Counted from the stretch's first letter, positions 54,955 to 64,000 are shown. The stretch is 64,000 nt of DNA from Spongiibacter nanhainus (GCF_016132545.1 NZ_CP066167.1:2445001-2509000); one strand, 5' to 3'. Notes: generated by a model not told the origin, from the sequence alone. Made by a program: numbers and translations.

Positions 54955-54966
54955 CTACAATTGTAG
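54955..54966. promoter_or_regulatory. Palindromic operator candidate between divergent genes
   Basis: CTACAATTGTAG is a perfect 12-bp palindrome in the 263-bp region between the aldehyde dehydrogenase and thiolase-fold genes. Its core TACA-N2-TGTA is the dyad type bound by BlaI/CopY repressors and also fits other dimeric regulators. A second palindrome, TAGTTAACTA, lies at 55031-55040. Confidence 0.4.
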
Positions 54967-55119
54967 TAAGGCACTCCCCAGCCGTAACTGGCGGCGCGCG
55001 TCATCTGTTGTCGATAGCCACGGGCTATTTTAGTTAACTATTCAATTAAATAACAATATCCACTACACTTCGCGCTGCATTATTGCCCCGAATTAGCCCC
55101 TTTGGGAGACCATAACACC

Positions 55120-56649
55120 ATGAATTCAAGCACCTCCAGCACCCCGGAAACCACTCCTGTTATTGCTGCGATTGGCGAATACACCGACCGCCCCGCCGAG
55201 CCGGCTCATGCCCTGGAGCCCGCGGCATCAATGGCCCGAGCCCTGGAGGCGGCCAATGCTGATGGCGGCGGCAAGCTGCTGGAGCAGATCGACACTATCG
55301 ACCTGATCGCCTTGATCAGTTGGCCCTACGAAAATCCCGTGGGCCGAGTCTGTGAAATGCTCAATATCAGCCCCGCCTGCCAGCGCAACACCAGTTACGG
55401 GGGGGAAACGCCACTGCGACTTATCCACGAAGCCGCACTGGCGATCACTCGGGGCGAAATCAAGGCGGCGGCCGTCATTGGCGGCGAATCCATGAACGCC
55501 GTCGGCAAGGCGATGAAAGCTAAGACGCCCCTGGACTGGACACCACCGGCCCCCAAGGACAAGGCCTATCGCTTTGCCAACGATCGCATCGACCTCAGCC
55601 AGGTGGTCCGCAATATTGGCGTACGGGACCCGTCTCACCTCTATCCGCTCTACGAAACCGCGTTACAGGGCCGGCGGGGGCAGAACCCGGTACAGGCCAA
55701 TCAGCAATCCGCTGAACTCTGGGCCGAGTTTGCCGATGTCGCTGCCGACAACCCCTATGCCTGGCTGCGCCACCGCCCCTCAGCCGAGGACATCGGCACC
55801 GTGACCGAGAGCAACCGCATTATTTCCTGGCCCTATCCCAAGTTGATGGTGGCCAACCCCTCGGTCAACCAGTCTGCCACGGTAATAGTCACCAGCTTGG
55901 CAACGGCGCGGGCCGCCGGGGTGCCTGAAGAACAGTTGATCTATCTCCACGGCGGAGCTGCCGCAGCCGAAGCTGACAATTTCTTATACCGTGACCGCTA
56001 CGATCGCAGTACCGCGCAGGCGGCGGTGCTGAACAAAGCGGTGGAGATAGCTGGTGGCGATGCCAAGCGCTTCCGACACATGGAGCTCTACAGCTGCTTT
56101 CCCGTGGTGCCTAAAATGGCCCAGGAGGTGCTTGGTAACCCCGACATCAAGCCCACCGTCGCCGGCGGCCTCACCTTCTTTGGCGGCCCCCTCAACAACT
56201 ATATGAGCCATGCGACTTGCGCCATGGTGCGCGCCCTGCGCGCTGAGCCCGGCGAACTGGGCCTGCTCTACGGTCAGGGCGGGTTTGTCACCAAGCACCA
56301 CACGCTGGTGCTCAGCACACGCCCCGGGACATCCCCATTGGATGAGGACTACTCGGTCCAAGCTCAAACCGACGCTGCAGCGGCACCGCTGCCCGAGGTC
56401 AACACTGATTACCAGGGGCCGGCAATCGTCGAGGCTTACACGATCCAGTTTGAGCGCGACGGCAGCCCCAGCCAGGGCATCGTGGTATTGCGCAGCCCAG
56501 ATAACTCGCAAAGAACCTTCGCCCGGGTAGAAGCCAGTGACAGTGCCAGCCTGAACACCCTGCTGAATGAGGACCGCTCAGCCATTGGTGTGGAGGGCTC
56601 AGTGAGTTTAGGGGCCGACGGCCTACCGACTTGGACCGTAAAAGAATAA
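55120..56649 (+). CDS. Thiolase-fold acetyl-CoA acetyltransferase-like protein lacking the usual nucleophile
   Basis: A 509-residue thiolase-superfamily protein with a C-terminal extension of about 100 residues. Where thiolases have the nucleophilic Cys (CxSG motif), the sequence reads NTSYGGETPLRLIHEA, without cysteine; the fold pattern AAVIGGESMNAVGKA and the late FFGGPLNNYMSHATCAMVRA are clear. Homologues are usually annotated acetyl-CoA acetyltransferase, but the missing Cys argues for another activity or a non-catalytic partner. GGGAGA lies 10 bp before the ATG at 55120; a TTG start at 55102 is the alternative. Confidence 0.75.
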   Translation: MNSSTSSTPETTPVIAAIGEYTDRPAEPAHALEPAASMARALEAANADGGGKLLEQIDTIDLIALISWPYENPVGRVCEMLNISPACQRNTSYGGETPLRLIHEAALAITRGEIKAAAVIGGESMNAVGKAMKAKTPLDWTPPAPKDKAYRFANDRIDLSQVVRNIGVRDPSHLYPLYETALQGRRGQNPVQANQQSAELWAEFADVAADNPYAWLRHRPSAEDIGTVTESNRIISWPYPKLMVANPSVNQSATVIVTSLATARAAGVPEEQLIYLHGGAAAAEADNFLYRDRYDRSTAQAAVLNKAVEIAGGDAKRFRHMELYSCFPVVPKMAQEVLGNPDIKPTVAGGLTFFGGPLNNYMSHATCAMVRALRAEPGELGLLYGQGGFVTKHHTLVLSTRPGTSPLDEDYSVQAQTDAAAAPLPEVNTDYQGPAIVEAYTIQFERDGSPSQGIVVLRSPDNSQRTFARVEASDSASLNTLLNEDRSAIGVEGSVSLGADGLPTWTVKE

Positions 56650-56652
56650 GCC

Positions 56653-56976
56653 CTAGGCTGATTGCAGCCACAATTTGCGAATCAGGCCTCTCAAGGCGGC
56701 GGGTTTAACAGGCTTGGGTAAAAAGCGATAGCCCAGATTCTGAACCCGCTGCCGCAGCTCATCGCCATTGTCGGCACTGATCACCACCGCCGGAAGAGGT
56801 TTACCCCAGTGGTAAGTCAAGGCTTGAAGCACGTCCAGTCCGGTCTCACCATTGTCCAGGTGGTAATCAACCAGCACCACATCCGGTGCTGGCCGCTCCT
56901 TCCAACGGGACAGCGCATCCCCGAGAGATGCGGCGGAAACCACATCGCATTGCCATTCCCCCAGCAAGGCCAGCGC
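56653..56976 (-). pseudogene. Detached receiver-domain fragment of the CbrA-like kinase
   Basis: This frame continues the kinase gene after a one-base shift and encodes about 100 residues of a response-regulator receiver domain: LGEWQCDVVSAASLGDAL, PDVVLVDYHLDNGETGLDVL with the phospho-acceptor Asp, PAVVISADNG and the conserved Lys in FLPKPVKPAALRGLI. There is no start codon with a ribosome binding site of its own. The start of the receiver (MRVLCIDNEAAIRAGM) is in the kinase frame. Confidence 0.75.
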
Positions 56977-59900
56977 ATACCCGCTCGAATCGCCGCCTCG
57001 TTGTCGATGCAAAGCACCCGCATACCGGCGAGATCAGATTGCAGCGGATCGTCATTTTCAGCTAATGGCTTCACTGCCGCTGGTACCACTGGCACAGTGA
57101 CGCTGAACACGCTGCCGGCCCCCAACGTAGAGGCCACAGACACCTCGTGACCCAACAAACTGCCAATACGCTGAACGATAGACAGCCCCAGGCCCAAACC
57201 ATTCTCGCCGCCCTCTTCAGCAGCGCTGCTGCCCCGCTCAAATTCGGCAAAGATGCGCTCCCGATCCTTTTCTGCGATACCGGGGCCGTTGTCCCACACC
57301 TGAATCTGCAACACCGAGCCTCGCCGCCGGCAGCCCAGCACTACCTTGCCCTGCCGGGTATAGCGAAGCACATTGCCAAGCAGGTTTTGCAGAATCCGCC
57401 GCAGTAGCTGGGGGTCACTGTTCACCCACAGCGAACAGGGTACTAAGCGCAGCACCACATCGCTGCGATCCACCTCGGCCTGAAACTCCTTAACCACGGC
57501 CTGCAAGAGTGGCTGCAATGCAAAGTTCTCGCGATTGACCTGCATTTTGCCGGAGTCCAGCCGGGCAATTTCACGCAGTGACGTGATCAAACTCTCCGCG
57601 CCGGAAAGCGCGTTGTCGATATGACTGACATCGCTGGCTAAGGGGCTGTCTGCCACCCGGCTCGCTAGTGCCGCGGTAAAGAGTCTCGCCGCGTTGATAG
57701 GCTGCAAAAGGTCGTGGCTGGCGGTGGCGAGAAAGCGGCTCTTGCTGTTGTACACCAGCTGCAGTTCACGCTCTATCTTTGCCCTTGCCCGATTCTCTTC
57801 TTCCAGAGATTGATTCGCTGCCGCCAGGCTTGCAGTGCGCTCGGCAACCCGCTCTTCCAACTGCGCCTTGGCGTTTTCCAGTTCATCCAACATCTGCCGC
57901 ATATCAGATATATCGGTGTAGGTTGTGACGTAGCCGCCGCGGGCAAGAGGAATGCCGCAGATCTCGATGACCCGACCATTGGGCAGGGCCCGCTCCAGCC
58001 GATAGGGCATAGCGTCCTGTAATAACTTAAGCCGTTTATCGATGGCTGCGTCCACATCGTTAGAGGCATCCTGCAGATAACCTCGCTCAGCGTTGTATTG
58101 GTATATCCGCGCTATCGGGCAGCCGACATACAACAGGCGCTCTGGAAAATCGAACAACTCGCTGTAGCGCTGATTCCAGGCCACCAAGTTGAGCTCTGCA
58201 TCCACCACGCTAATACCCTGGGGAACCGTTTCCAAAGTCACTTGCAGTAAGTCGTGACTGAATTGGATATCCCGGGAAGTGTTGCCCAGCAGACCAACAA
58301 ACTCTTCCAATTGCAGGGGTTTTTTGCGACGCAGCAGTTCTATGGTGCGGTGAGCCGAGACCGCGCCGACGATGGATGCCAATGCCTCCTCCGCTTCTTT
58401 TACTGCAAACCGAGGCATCAGATCGTTATACAGCAAACGGTGGCCCAGGCGGCGCTCAAACCGTTGCCACAAGCTGTGCAGGCGACTTTCCCCCAGCAGG
58501 GGCTCCAATAAGCGCCGCAGTTGCCAGGCCTCCACGTTGACCGTTTCCAGATCTCCGCGGCGGGCCGCATGTTGCCAGTTTAACTGGGTGAATCTTCGCG
58601 CCTGGCGCAAATCGATGGCACGGAAGCGACTTGCGGAGCTAAACAGGATCAAGGCCAGAGTGTTGGCAGACAGACTCCAAAATACGCCGTGACTCAAGGA
58701 GTCAGCAAAGGAAAGGCCAAACAACTGTTCCGGAGCAAGCCAGGACAGCCCAAAGGGCCCGTCAATCAACAAGTGGTGCCCATCGGGCAACAGTGCCGGC
58801 AACAACAAACAGTAAAACCACAGCGCTCCGCCGATGGTCAGCCCGGCCAGAACACCCCGGGCGTGGGCACGTCGCCAATAGACCGCCGCCACCACAGCGG
58901 GCATCAATTGGGCAGCGGCGGCAAATGACAGCAGCCCCAAAGACGCCAAACCGCCCTGGCCGGTGAGCTGCCGCTCCAGCAACCAGCCAGTCAGCAGGAC
59001 CGCGAGAATGGCACCTCGCCGCACCCGTTGCAGCCAGGCGGCGTTGATACTGTTTTCCCGCCGAAAACGCTGCCACAGCGGCACCATCCACTCATTACAC
59101 ACCATGATCGACAGGGTCAGACAGGCGACGATCACCATGCCGGTGGCCGCCGACAGACCACCCAACACGGCAATCACCGCCAGCGGCTCAAGACCAGATT
59201 GCGCCGGCAGCGAGACCACAAACATGTCTGCGTTAGACAGTTGCTGGGGGAACACACTCTGACCCAGCATGGTGATTGGAACAATGAAGGCGCAGAACAG
59301 CAGTAGATACAGAGGAAACAGCCAACGTGCCATTCGCAGCCCGCGGCGGTTGTGATGTTCCACGTTCATCACGTGAAATTGCCGCGGCAAACACACGATC
59401 GCCGCCGCCGCCAACACCATTTGTGTGATAAAACTGACGGGCTCAGGCGCCTCCAGTAATCTGCCCATCTCGATGGCCAGCCCCTGCTGACTGCGCGCCC
59501 AAAGGGCCCACAAGGCAAATCCCCCCACCAAGACAAAGGCCATGAGTTTTATCACCGACTCCACCGCAATGGCCGACATCAAGCCTTTGTTGCGATGGCG
59601 CTCCTCTGCAACCCGTGTACCAAAAGCGATGGTGAATACCACCAGTATCAAGGCGGCAAAAAAGCTGCTGTAGCCCTGACTGGACTCGACCGGCTCCCCC
59701 CACATGGCCTGGGCGCTCATCCAGGCCTGGGCAATTGCCTTGAGTTGCAGAGCGATATAGGGAAGTGTGCCAATTACGGCGAGTGCAGTGACCAGGGCGG
59801 CCAGCAATTGGCTCTTGCCAAAGCGGGAGCCGATAAAATCGGCAATGGAGGTCACCCGGTTGCGGGCGACGACCACCGACAAGCGTCGCAAAAATGGCCA

Positions 59901-60143
59901 GGCCAGCACGAATACGGCAATGGGGCCGGCGTAAATCGCAATGTAGGACCAGCCCTCATTGGCCGCCCGTCCCACCGCACCAAAGAAGGTCCAGGAGCTG
60001 CAATATACCGCCAAGGACAAACTGAAAATCAACGGCTGCCAGGGCGACCATGCGCCGCGACGACGATCGCCCCACCAGGCTATCGCAAACAATAGCCCGA
60101 CGTAGATAAATGCGATCAATACCAGCCACTGTGAAGTGGGCAT
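56817..60143 (-). CDS. CbrA-like SLC5 transporter-sensor histidine kinase, frameshifted near the C-terminus
   Basis: About 1108 codons are open, from an ATG at 60143. Residues about 1-500 are a sodium:solute symporter (SLC5) membrane domain (YCSSWTFFGAVGRAANEG), followed by a STAC-like linker, a PAS domain (about 655-770), the HisKA domain with the phospho-His in FLATASHDLLQPINAARLF (about 810) and the HATPase domain (LLGNVLRYTRQGK, DNGPGIAEKDRERIF, GLGLGLSIVQRI). This is the architecture of hybrid relatives of CbrA, which monitors carbon/nitrogen balance. After MRVLCIDNEAAIRAGM the frame leaves the receiver coding sequence, and the last 66 or so residues are out-of-frame. One base missing near 56973-56977 explains it. 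No cbrB is adjacent. Confidence 0.85.
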   Translation of the reverse strand: MPTSQWLVLIAFIYVGLLFAIAWWGDRRRGAWSPWQPLIFSLSLAVYCSSWTFFGAVGRAANEGWSYIAIYAGPIAVFVLAWPFLRRLSVVVARNRVTSIADFIGSRFGKSQLLAALVTALAVIGTLPYIALQLKAIAQAWMSAQAMWGEPVESSQGYSSFFAALILVVFTIAFGTRVAEERHRNKGLMSAIAVESVIKLMAFVLVGGFALWALWARSQQGLAIEMGRLLEAPEPVSFITQMVLAAAAIVCLPRQFHVMNVEHHNRRGLRMARWLFPLYLLLFCAFIVPITMLGQSVFPQQLSNADMFVVSLPAQSGLEPLAVIAVLGGLSAATGMVIVACLTLSIMVCNEWMVPLWQRFRRENSINAAWLQRVRRGAILAVLLTGWLLERQLTGQGGLASLGLLSFAAAAQLMPAVVAAVYWRRAHARGVLAGLTIGGALWFYCLLLPALLPDGHHLLIDGPFGLSWLAPEQLFGLSFADSLSHGVFWSLSANTLALILFSSASRFRAIDLRQARRFTQLNWQHAARRGDLETVNVEAWQLRRLLEPLLGESRLHSLWQRFERRLGHRLLYNDLMPRFAVKEAEEALASIVGAVSAHRTIELLRRKKPLQLEEFVGLLGNTSRDIQFSHDLLQVTLETVPQGISVVDAELNLVAWNQRYSELFDFPERLLYVGCPIARIYQYNAERGYLQDASNDVDAAIDKRLKLLQDAMPYRLERALPNGRVIEICGIPLARGGYVTTYTDISDMRQMLDELENAKAQLEERVAERTASLAAANQSLEEENRARAKIERELQLVYNSKSRFLATASHDLLQPINAARLFTAALASRVADSPLASDVSHIDNALSGAESLITSLREIARLDSGKMQVNRENFALQPLLQAVVKEFQAEVDRSDVVLRLVPCSLWVNSDPQLLRRILQNLLGNVLRYTRQGKVVLGCRRRGSVLQIQVWDNGPGIAEKDRERIFAEFERGSSAAEEGGENGLGLGLSIVQRIGSLLGHEVSVASTLGAGSVFSVTVPVVPAAVKPLAENDDPLQSDLAGMRVLCIDNEAAIRAGMRWPCWGNGNAMWFPPHLSGMRCPVGRSGQHRMWCWLITTWTMVRPDWTCFKP

Positions 60144-60293
60144 TGCCGACCCCAAACGCTAAACCGGCGGTCAGTTTAGCTCAGTCTCACCCCCACCGCA
60201 TGCGACCTTGGTCGAAGGCCGCTTTCCCTCCTTACTCACAGCTTGCACAGGCAGGGAAATCGAGCAAGACGCTCGACTTCAGTGTGCTTGGCC

Positions 60294-60614
60294 TCAGGCT
60301 TCCCGGTCTAACTGCCAAGCACAGGCCGAGGCCCGGCTGTACTGTTGTTGTACCGCTTTGTTCACCTGCAATTGCTTTTTCTCTGCCCGGCGAAACACCC
60401 CCACAGTGAAGCAAATACCGCCAAATATCAGCACATGTGCGCCCCACACGTAATGGAAGTGAAAGACAGACAGAAACGCCAGAGAAAACACCATACTCCA
60501 CATCCATGCCAGAACCTGCATGACGTAGTGTTGCGAAGCGAGGTCCAGATGCCTCAGTGGGTTCTTGCGGGAGTCCATGACTACGTTGTAGCTCTCTACA
60601 ATAAATCGCTGCAT
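60294..60614 (-). CDS. Hypothetical membrane protein (106 aa)
   Basis: A 106-residue protein with two transmembrane helices (about residues 36-58 and 61-79; VLAWMWSMVFSLAFLSVFHF, AHVLIFGGICFTVGVF), a cytoplasmic basic N-terminal part and a C-terminal helix rich in Lys/Gln. I do not recognise a family. GGAGAGAAGAGC precedes the ATG at 60614. It lies upstream of the CbrA-like gene in reading direction of both, 150 bp apart from it, with no defined partner. Confidence 0.55.
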   Translation of the reverse strand: MQRFIVESYNVVMDSRKNPLRHLDLASQHYVMQVLAWMWSMVFSLAFLSVFHFHYVWGAHVLIFGGICFTVGVFRRAEKKQLQVNKAVQQQYSRASACAWQLDREA

Positions 60615-60792
60615 TGCTCTTCTCTCCACACTGGGTGTTTAAAAACGTTACGCTTGCTATCGCCGCGCAGATCAATGGCTAATTTGCAGCATGGGCGGGT
60701 TTGTCATGTTAAGGAGCCTTGTATTGAGCTAAGATGCGCACCTTACGACGCCCTTACCACTCCGCGCACAGAGAGTTTGTGTTTTAGTCGCT

Positions 60793-63621
60793 ATGTCGAA
60801 CACCTACATTCCCGGCCAACGCTGGATCAGCAATCCCGAGCCCGACCTGGGCCTCGGCATCATTCTCGAAGCTAAAAACCGCCGCGTACAAATTGCCTTC
60901 CCGGCCGCCGAAGAAGAGCGCACCTACGCCGCTGACTCCGCGCCCCTGTCGCGGGTACAGTTTCAGGTAGGCGACGAAATTGACGTCCCCGACCAACCAG
61001 CTCTCACAGTCCGCAGTATCGAAGAACACGGCGGCTGTCTGGTGTACATGGCCGAGTCGGCAGCGGGCGAGCAGCATCCGGTCCCAGAGCAAATCCTGAG
61101 CAGTGTTATCAGCCTGCACACCGCCAAAGAGCGCCTTCTCGCTGGGCAGCTGGACCATCACCGGCGCTACGCACTGCGTGTGGCGTCTCTGGAGTCTCAC
61201 AACCGTGCTGTCGCCAGTGAGCACTTCGGCCTGATTGGCCCCCGTGTACAGCTCCTGCCCCACCAGTTTTATATTGCCGAACAGGCCTGTAAGCGAGAAC
61301 ACCCCCGGCTGCTGTTGGCGGACGAAGTGGGCCTGGGTAAAACCATCGAAGCAGGCTTGATTCTGCATCGTCTGACCCTGCAAGAACGGGTACAACGCGC
61401 CTTGATTGTGGTGCCTGACAGTCTGGTCCACCAATGGCTGGTAGAGATGCGCCGGCGCTTCAACCTGCATTTTTCAGTCTTTGACGAAGAGCGCTGCGCC
61501 GAATTGGAAGTGGACGGGGACAACCCCTTTGTCACCACCCAGTTACTGATCTGCCCGCTCAGTTGGCTGTTAGATGAAGACCGCCGTCGCAAACAGTTGC
61601 TGGACGCCGGCTGGGATATGCTGATTGTCGATGAGGCCCACCACTATCACTGGCAGGAAGACGGCGAACCCGACCCCGCCTATGGTTTTCTTGAGTCTCT
61701 GTGCGAAGCCATCAACAGCGTCTTACTGCTTACCGCCACCCCCGAGAATACCGGTATCGAAGGCCACTTTGCCCGCCTGCGCTTGCTGGATCCCGCCCGC
61801 TATCCCAGTCTCCAGCAGTTTCGGGATGAACAACAGGATTATGCCGCGATCAGTGAGCTGATCAGCGAATTACAACAGCTCGAAGGTGCGCCCTCCTCGT
61901 CACTTGAGAAATCGCTGCAAGCCTACCTCGACGATGACACTGTCAATGAGCTGCGCAGTGGCGATGAGAGCGCCAAACAGAGTGCCATCAACGCCCTGCT
62001 GGATCGCTTTGGCACTGGGCGCAACTTGTTCCGTAACAGCCGCCACTCGGTGGGCGGTTTTCCGCAACGGCAGCTCCACGAACACCCGCTGGATACCCCT
62101 GCCCAGTACCGTCTGCTGTCAACGGAGCTGGACGCCGATCAGCTACTGATGCCGGAAACGGTACTGGGTGAGGATTGGCTGGCCGAAGACCCCCGCGTGG
62201 AGTGGCTGGAAAAATGGCTGCTGCAAAATAGTGACGAAAAAGTCCTGCTGATTTGTCATCACGCCGACACCGCCCGGGACCTGGAACTCTACCTGCGCCT
62301 GCGGCGGGGTTTTGCCAGCAGTGTATTCCACGAGGAAATGACCCTGCTGGAGCGGGACCGAGCCGCCGCCTACTTTGCCGACTGGGAAGACGGCGCACAG
62401 ATTCTGCTTTGTTCGGAAATCGGCAGCGAAGGTCGCAACTTCCAGTTTGCCCAGCACCTGGTTCTGTTTGACCTGCCGCTGGACGCCGATTTGCTGGAAC
62501 AGCGTATCGGCCGCCTGGACCGCATCGGTCAAGACGGCGACGTCAACATCCACGTTCCCTACTATACCGGTACTGCCATGGCGGGCATGCTGGCCTGGTA
62601 CCGGGACGCACTGGGTTTATTCAATGCGCCCTGCCCGGTCGCGTCCGCGGTGGTTCAGCAATTTCGCTCGTCACTGCTGGATACCCTAAAGAATCCTGAA
62701 GGCGATGGTTTTGCCAGCTTACTGGACGCTGCCCGAGAGCAGACCCAGGCCCTGGAGCAATCCCTGAGGGACGGCCGCAATCAACTGCTGGAGCTCAACT
62801 CCTGTCGACCGGAAGCCGCTGAGCAAATCGCCGAATTAACCACGCCCTCCCAGGCTGACACACTTCCCGATTACCTGGAGATGCTGGCCGACCAGCTGGG
62901 GCTGGACCACGAGGACCACAGCGAGGCCGCGATTATTTTACGCCCCGGCGAGCACATGGTGGGCGACCTGCTCCGACACCTACCCGAAGAGGGCATTACC
63001 GGCACCTTTGATCGCCAACGCGCCCTCAGCCGGGAGGATATGGCCTTTTTCACCTGGGAGCACCCACTGGTGCGGGAAGCCCTGGAGCTGATTCTCAGCA
63101 GCGATTTCGGCAGTGCGTCAATTTGCACCATGCAGGTTAAAGGCCTGCCCGCCGGTACCCTATTGCTGGAGGCCTTTTTCAATCCCTCGACCCAGGCACC
63201 GGCGAGCCTGCAGTTACAGCGCTACGTACCGGGCCAATCCCTGCGTCTGCTGATCGACAACAAGGGTCGGGATATCGCCGCCAAAGTCCCCCACGCCAAG
63301 CTCAACCCACTTTGCCATCACGTTAAAAAGAAGATGGTACCGCCGCTGATGCGGGAGGTTCGGGCTCCCCTGGCAAAAATGGTGAAAATGGCGGAGCAGC
63401 TGGCCGCAGAGAGGCTCGACGAGTGGCGGCAGCGGGCTAGCGAAAACCTGGAGGCTGAACGCTCCCTGGAGCGGCAGCGACTGGCAGCCCTGGTGGAACG
63501 CAATCCCGCCGTCGACGATGAGGCCCTGGCAGAGTTTGATCGTTATAGCGAATTGGGGCGCGATGCCTTGGCCAGGCTACAGCTGGATATGGTGGCACTG
63601 CGCCTGGCTATCGTCAGTTAA
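60793..63621 (+). CDS. rapA: RNA polymerase-associated ATPase RapA
   Basis: A 942-residue Swi2/Snf2-type ATPase that binds RNA polymerase and helps recycle it after transcription. Walker A ADEVGLGKTIEAGLIL is near residues 175-190 and motif II is VDEAHHYHW near 278-286; helicase C motifs follow (EIGSEGRNFQFAQHLVLFDL, EQRIGRLDRIGQ). The N-terminal two Tudor-like domains and the C-terminal RapA-specific regions are present; length matches E. coli RapA (968). No Shine-Dalgarno is obvious before the ATG. Confidence 0.96.
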   Translation: MSNTYIPGQRWISNPEPDLGLGIILEAKNRRVQIAFPAAEEERTYAADSAPLSRVQFQVGDEIDVPDQPALTVRSIEEHGGCLVYMAESAAGEQHPVPEQILSSVISLHTAKERLLAGQLDHHRRYALRVASLESHNRAVASEHFGLIGPRVQLLPHQFYIAEQACKREHPRLLLADEVGLGKTIEAGLILHRLTLQERVQRALIVVPDSLVHQWLVEMRRRFNLHFSVFDEERCAELEVDGDNPFVTTQLLICPLSWLLDEDRRRKQLLDAGWDMLIVDEAHHYHWQEDGEPDPAYGFLESLCEAINSVLLLTATPENTGIEGHFARLRLLDPARYPSLQQFRDEQQDYAAISELISELQQLEGAPSSSLEKSLQAYLDDDTVNELRSGDESAKQSAINALLDRFGTGRNLFRNSRHSVGGFPQRQLHEHPLDTPAQYRLLSTELDADQLLMPETVLGEDWLAEDPRVEWLEKWLLQNSDEKVLLICHHADTARDLELYLRLRRGFASSVFHEEMTLLERDRAAAYFADWEDGAQILLCSEIGSEGRNFQFAQHLVLFDLPLDADLLEQRIGRLDRIGQDGDVNIHVPYYTGTAMAGMLAWYRDALGLFNAPCPVASAVVQQFRSSLLDTLKNPEGDGFASLLDAAREQTQALEQSLRDGRNQLLELNSCRPEAAEQIAELTTPSQADTLPDYLEMLADQLGLDHEDHSEAAIILRPGEHMVGDLLRHLPEEGITGTFDRQRALSREDMAFFTWEHPLVREALELILSSDFGSASICTMQVKGLPAGTLLLEAFFNPSTQAPASLQLQRYVPGQSLRLLIDNKGRDIAAKVPHAKLNPLCHHVKKKMVPPLMREVRAPLAKMVKMAEQLAAERLDEWRQRASENLEAERSLERQRLAALVERNPAVDDEALAEFDRYSELGRDALARLQLDMVALRLAIVS

Positions 63622-63639
63622 ACCCGGCAGCCAAGCGAT

Positions 63640-64000
63640 TTAGCCAAGTTCGCCCGAAGCAGAGCTTCCGCCAGGGCGAGCCGCTGAACTGAGTGCAGAC
63701 CGGGACGCCGTTATGCGTCTGGCGCGGCGCTTGCGCCACCAGATCACAATGCCGGTGACACTCAGCATCGCCACCACAAGCCCCATCACCGAGATCAGAA
63801 TACGCCCCGGAAGACCGAGAATACGCCCCGAGTGCATGGGAAATTGCGCCTGTACAAACAGGTCCGCCGCCGTGCCCTGCCAAGGCAGCCAGTCACCCAA
63901 GACTTCACCGCTACTGGCATCCAGATACACCGCCTTGTGACCCACGCCGCCGCTGCCGTGGCCCTCTTCGGCCGAGAAAAACTCCAGGCGGTACACATCG
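63640..64000 (-). CDS. PepSY-associated membrane protein, C-terminal fragment (cut by window edge)
   Basis: The last 119 codons of a minus-strand gene that continues beyond the right edge. They contain a PepSY-like stretch (VYRLEFFSAEEGHG, HKAVYLDASSGEVLGDWLPW) and a C-terminal transmembrane helix (ILISVMGLVVAMLSVTGIVIWW), followed by a basic tail. This is the ending of PepSY-domain flavoprotein-reductase-like or iron-uptake-associated membrane proteins (PiuB/DUF2149-like group), often near TonB receptors. Full function cannot be judged. It converges with rapA, 18 bp apart. Confidence 0.8.
   Translation of the reverse strand, partial: DVYRLEFFSAEEGHGSGGVGHKAVYLDASSGEVLGDWLPWQGTAADLFVQAQFPMHSGRILGLPGRILISVMGLVVAMLSVTGIVIWWRKRRARRITASRSALSSAARPGGSSASGELG

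Overview
The window looks like a core-chromosome segment of an aerobic, heterotrophic gammaproteobacterium, GC-rich but not extreme. The gene content fits a marine group close to Pseudomonadales/Cellvibrionales (Spongiibacteraceae-like): a Pseudomonas-type two-subunit pyruvate carboxylase with a PycR-like regulator, a CbrA-like SLC5-kinase, Entner-Doudoroff genes, several acyl-CoA dehydrogenases and TonB-dependent uptake. This taxonomic placement is inference from gene content only. I saw no rRNA, tRNA, CRISPR array, insertion sequence or phage, and coding density is high.

Layout. 1-2.7 kb: pycB (cut by the left edge) and pycA on the minus strand, divergent from a LysR regulator with an inverted-repeat operator candidate between them. 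2.7-9.2 kb: a 25-bp tandem repeat array at the 3' end of a methyltransferase gene, a stand-alone CULT (cereblon-type) protein, rluA, DUF2244, SIMPL protein, a secreted hydratase-like protein, an APC permease and an AI-2E family protein. 9.4-16.9 kb: rimO-rsmE, acnA, a DUF6489 protein, a GNAT-nitrilase fusion and msrA. 17-24.4 kb: polyamine genes speD-speE and, on the other strand, speC; between them sits a two-gene locus with a six-fold repeat OmpA-domain protein and a TpsB/ShlB-like outer-membrane transporter, preceded by a CRP-type site. 24.5-33.6 kb: small proteins, a lone GspF-like protein, a membrane J-domain protein, htpX with a heat-shock-type promoter, a class II aldolase-like protein, a beta-barrel protein, hrpB and a pair of cysteine-rich envelope proteins. 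33.6-37.4 kb: a TonB receptor divergent from a BlaI-M56 regulator/protease pair.

37.5-48.6 kb is rich in CoA chemistry: a thioesterase, two adjacent acyl-CoA dehydrogenases, a DUF35 Zn-ribbon/OB-fold protein coupled to an atypical thiolase, an enoyl-CoA hydratase-family protein and a long acyl-CoA dehydrogenase. A Fur-boxed DUF2061 gene and a sigma54-dependent amtB operon interrupt it. The DUF35-thiolase and paired-dehydrogenase arrangement resembles steroid or branched side-chain catabolism. 49-53.2 kb holds edd-zwf-pgl on one strand. 53.4-56.6 kb has an aldehyde dehydrogenase divergent from a thiolase-fold protein that lacks the usual nucleophile. 56.7-60.1 kb is a CbrA-like hybrid kinase whose receiver domain is separated by a one-base frameshift. 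The window ends with rapA and a PepSY membrane protein cut by the right edge.

Several promoters and operators can be read directly: sigma54 before amtB, sigma32-like before htpX, a Fur box, a CRP-type site, intrinsic terminators, and candidate operators in two divergent intergenic regions. The best candidates for something undescribed are the repeat protein plus TpsB-like pair (18.66-23.1 kb), the bacterial CULT protein with an intact tri-tryptophan cage, and the BlaI-M56 locus with a Cys/His-rich external loop.
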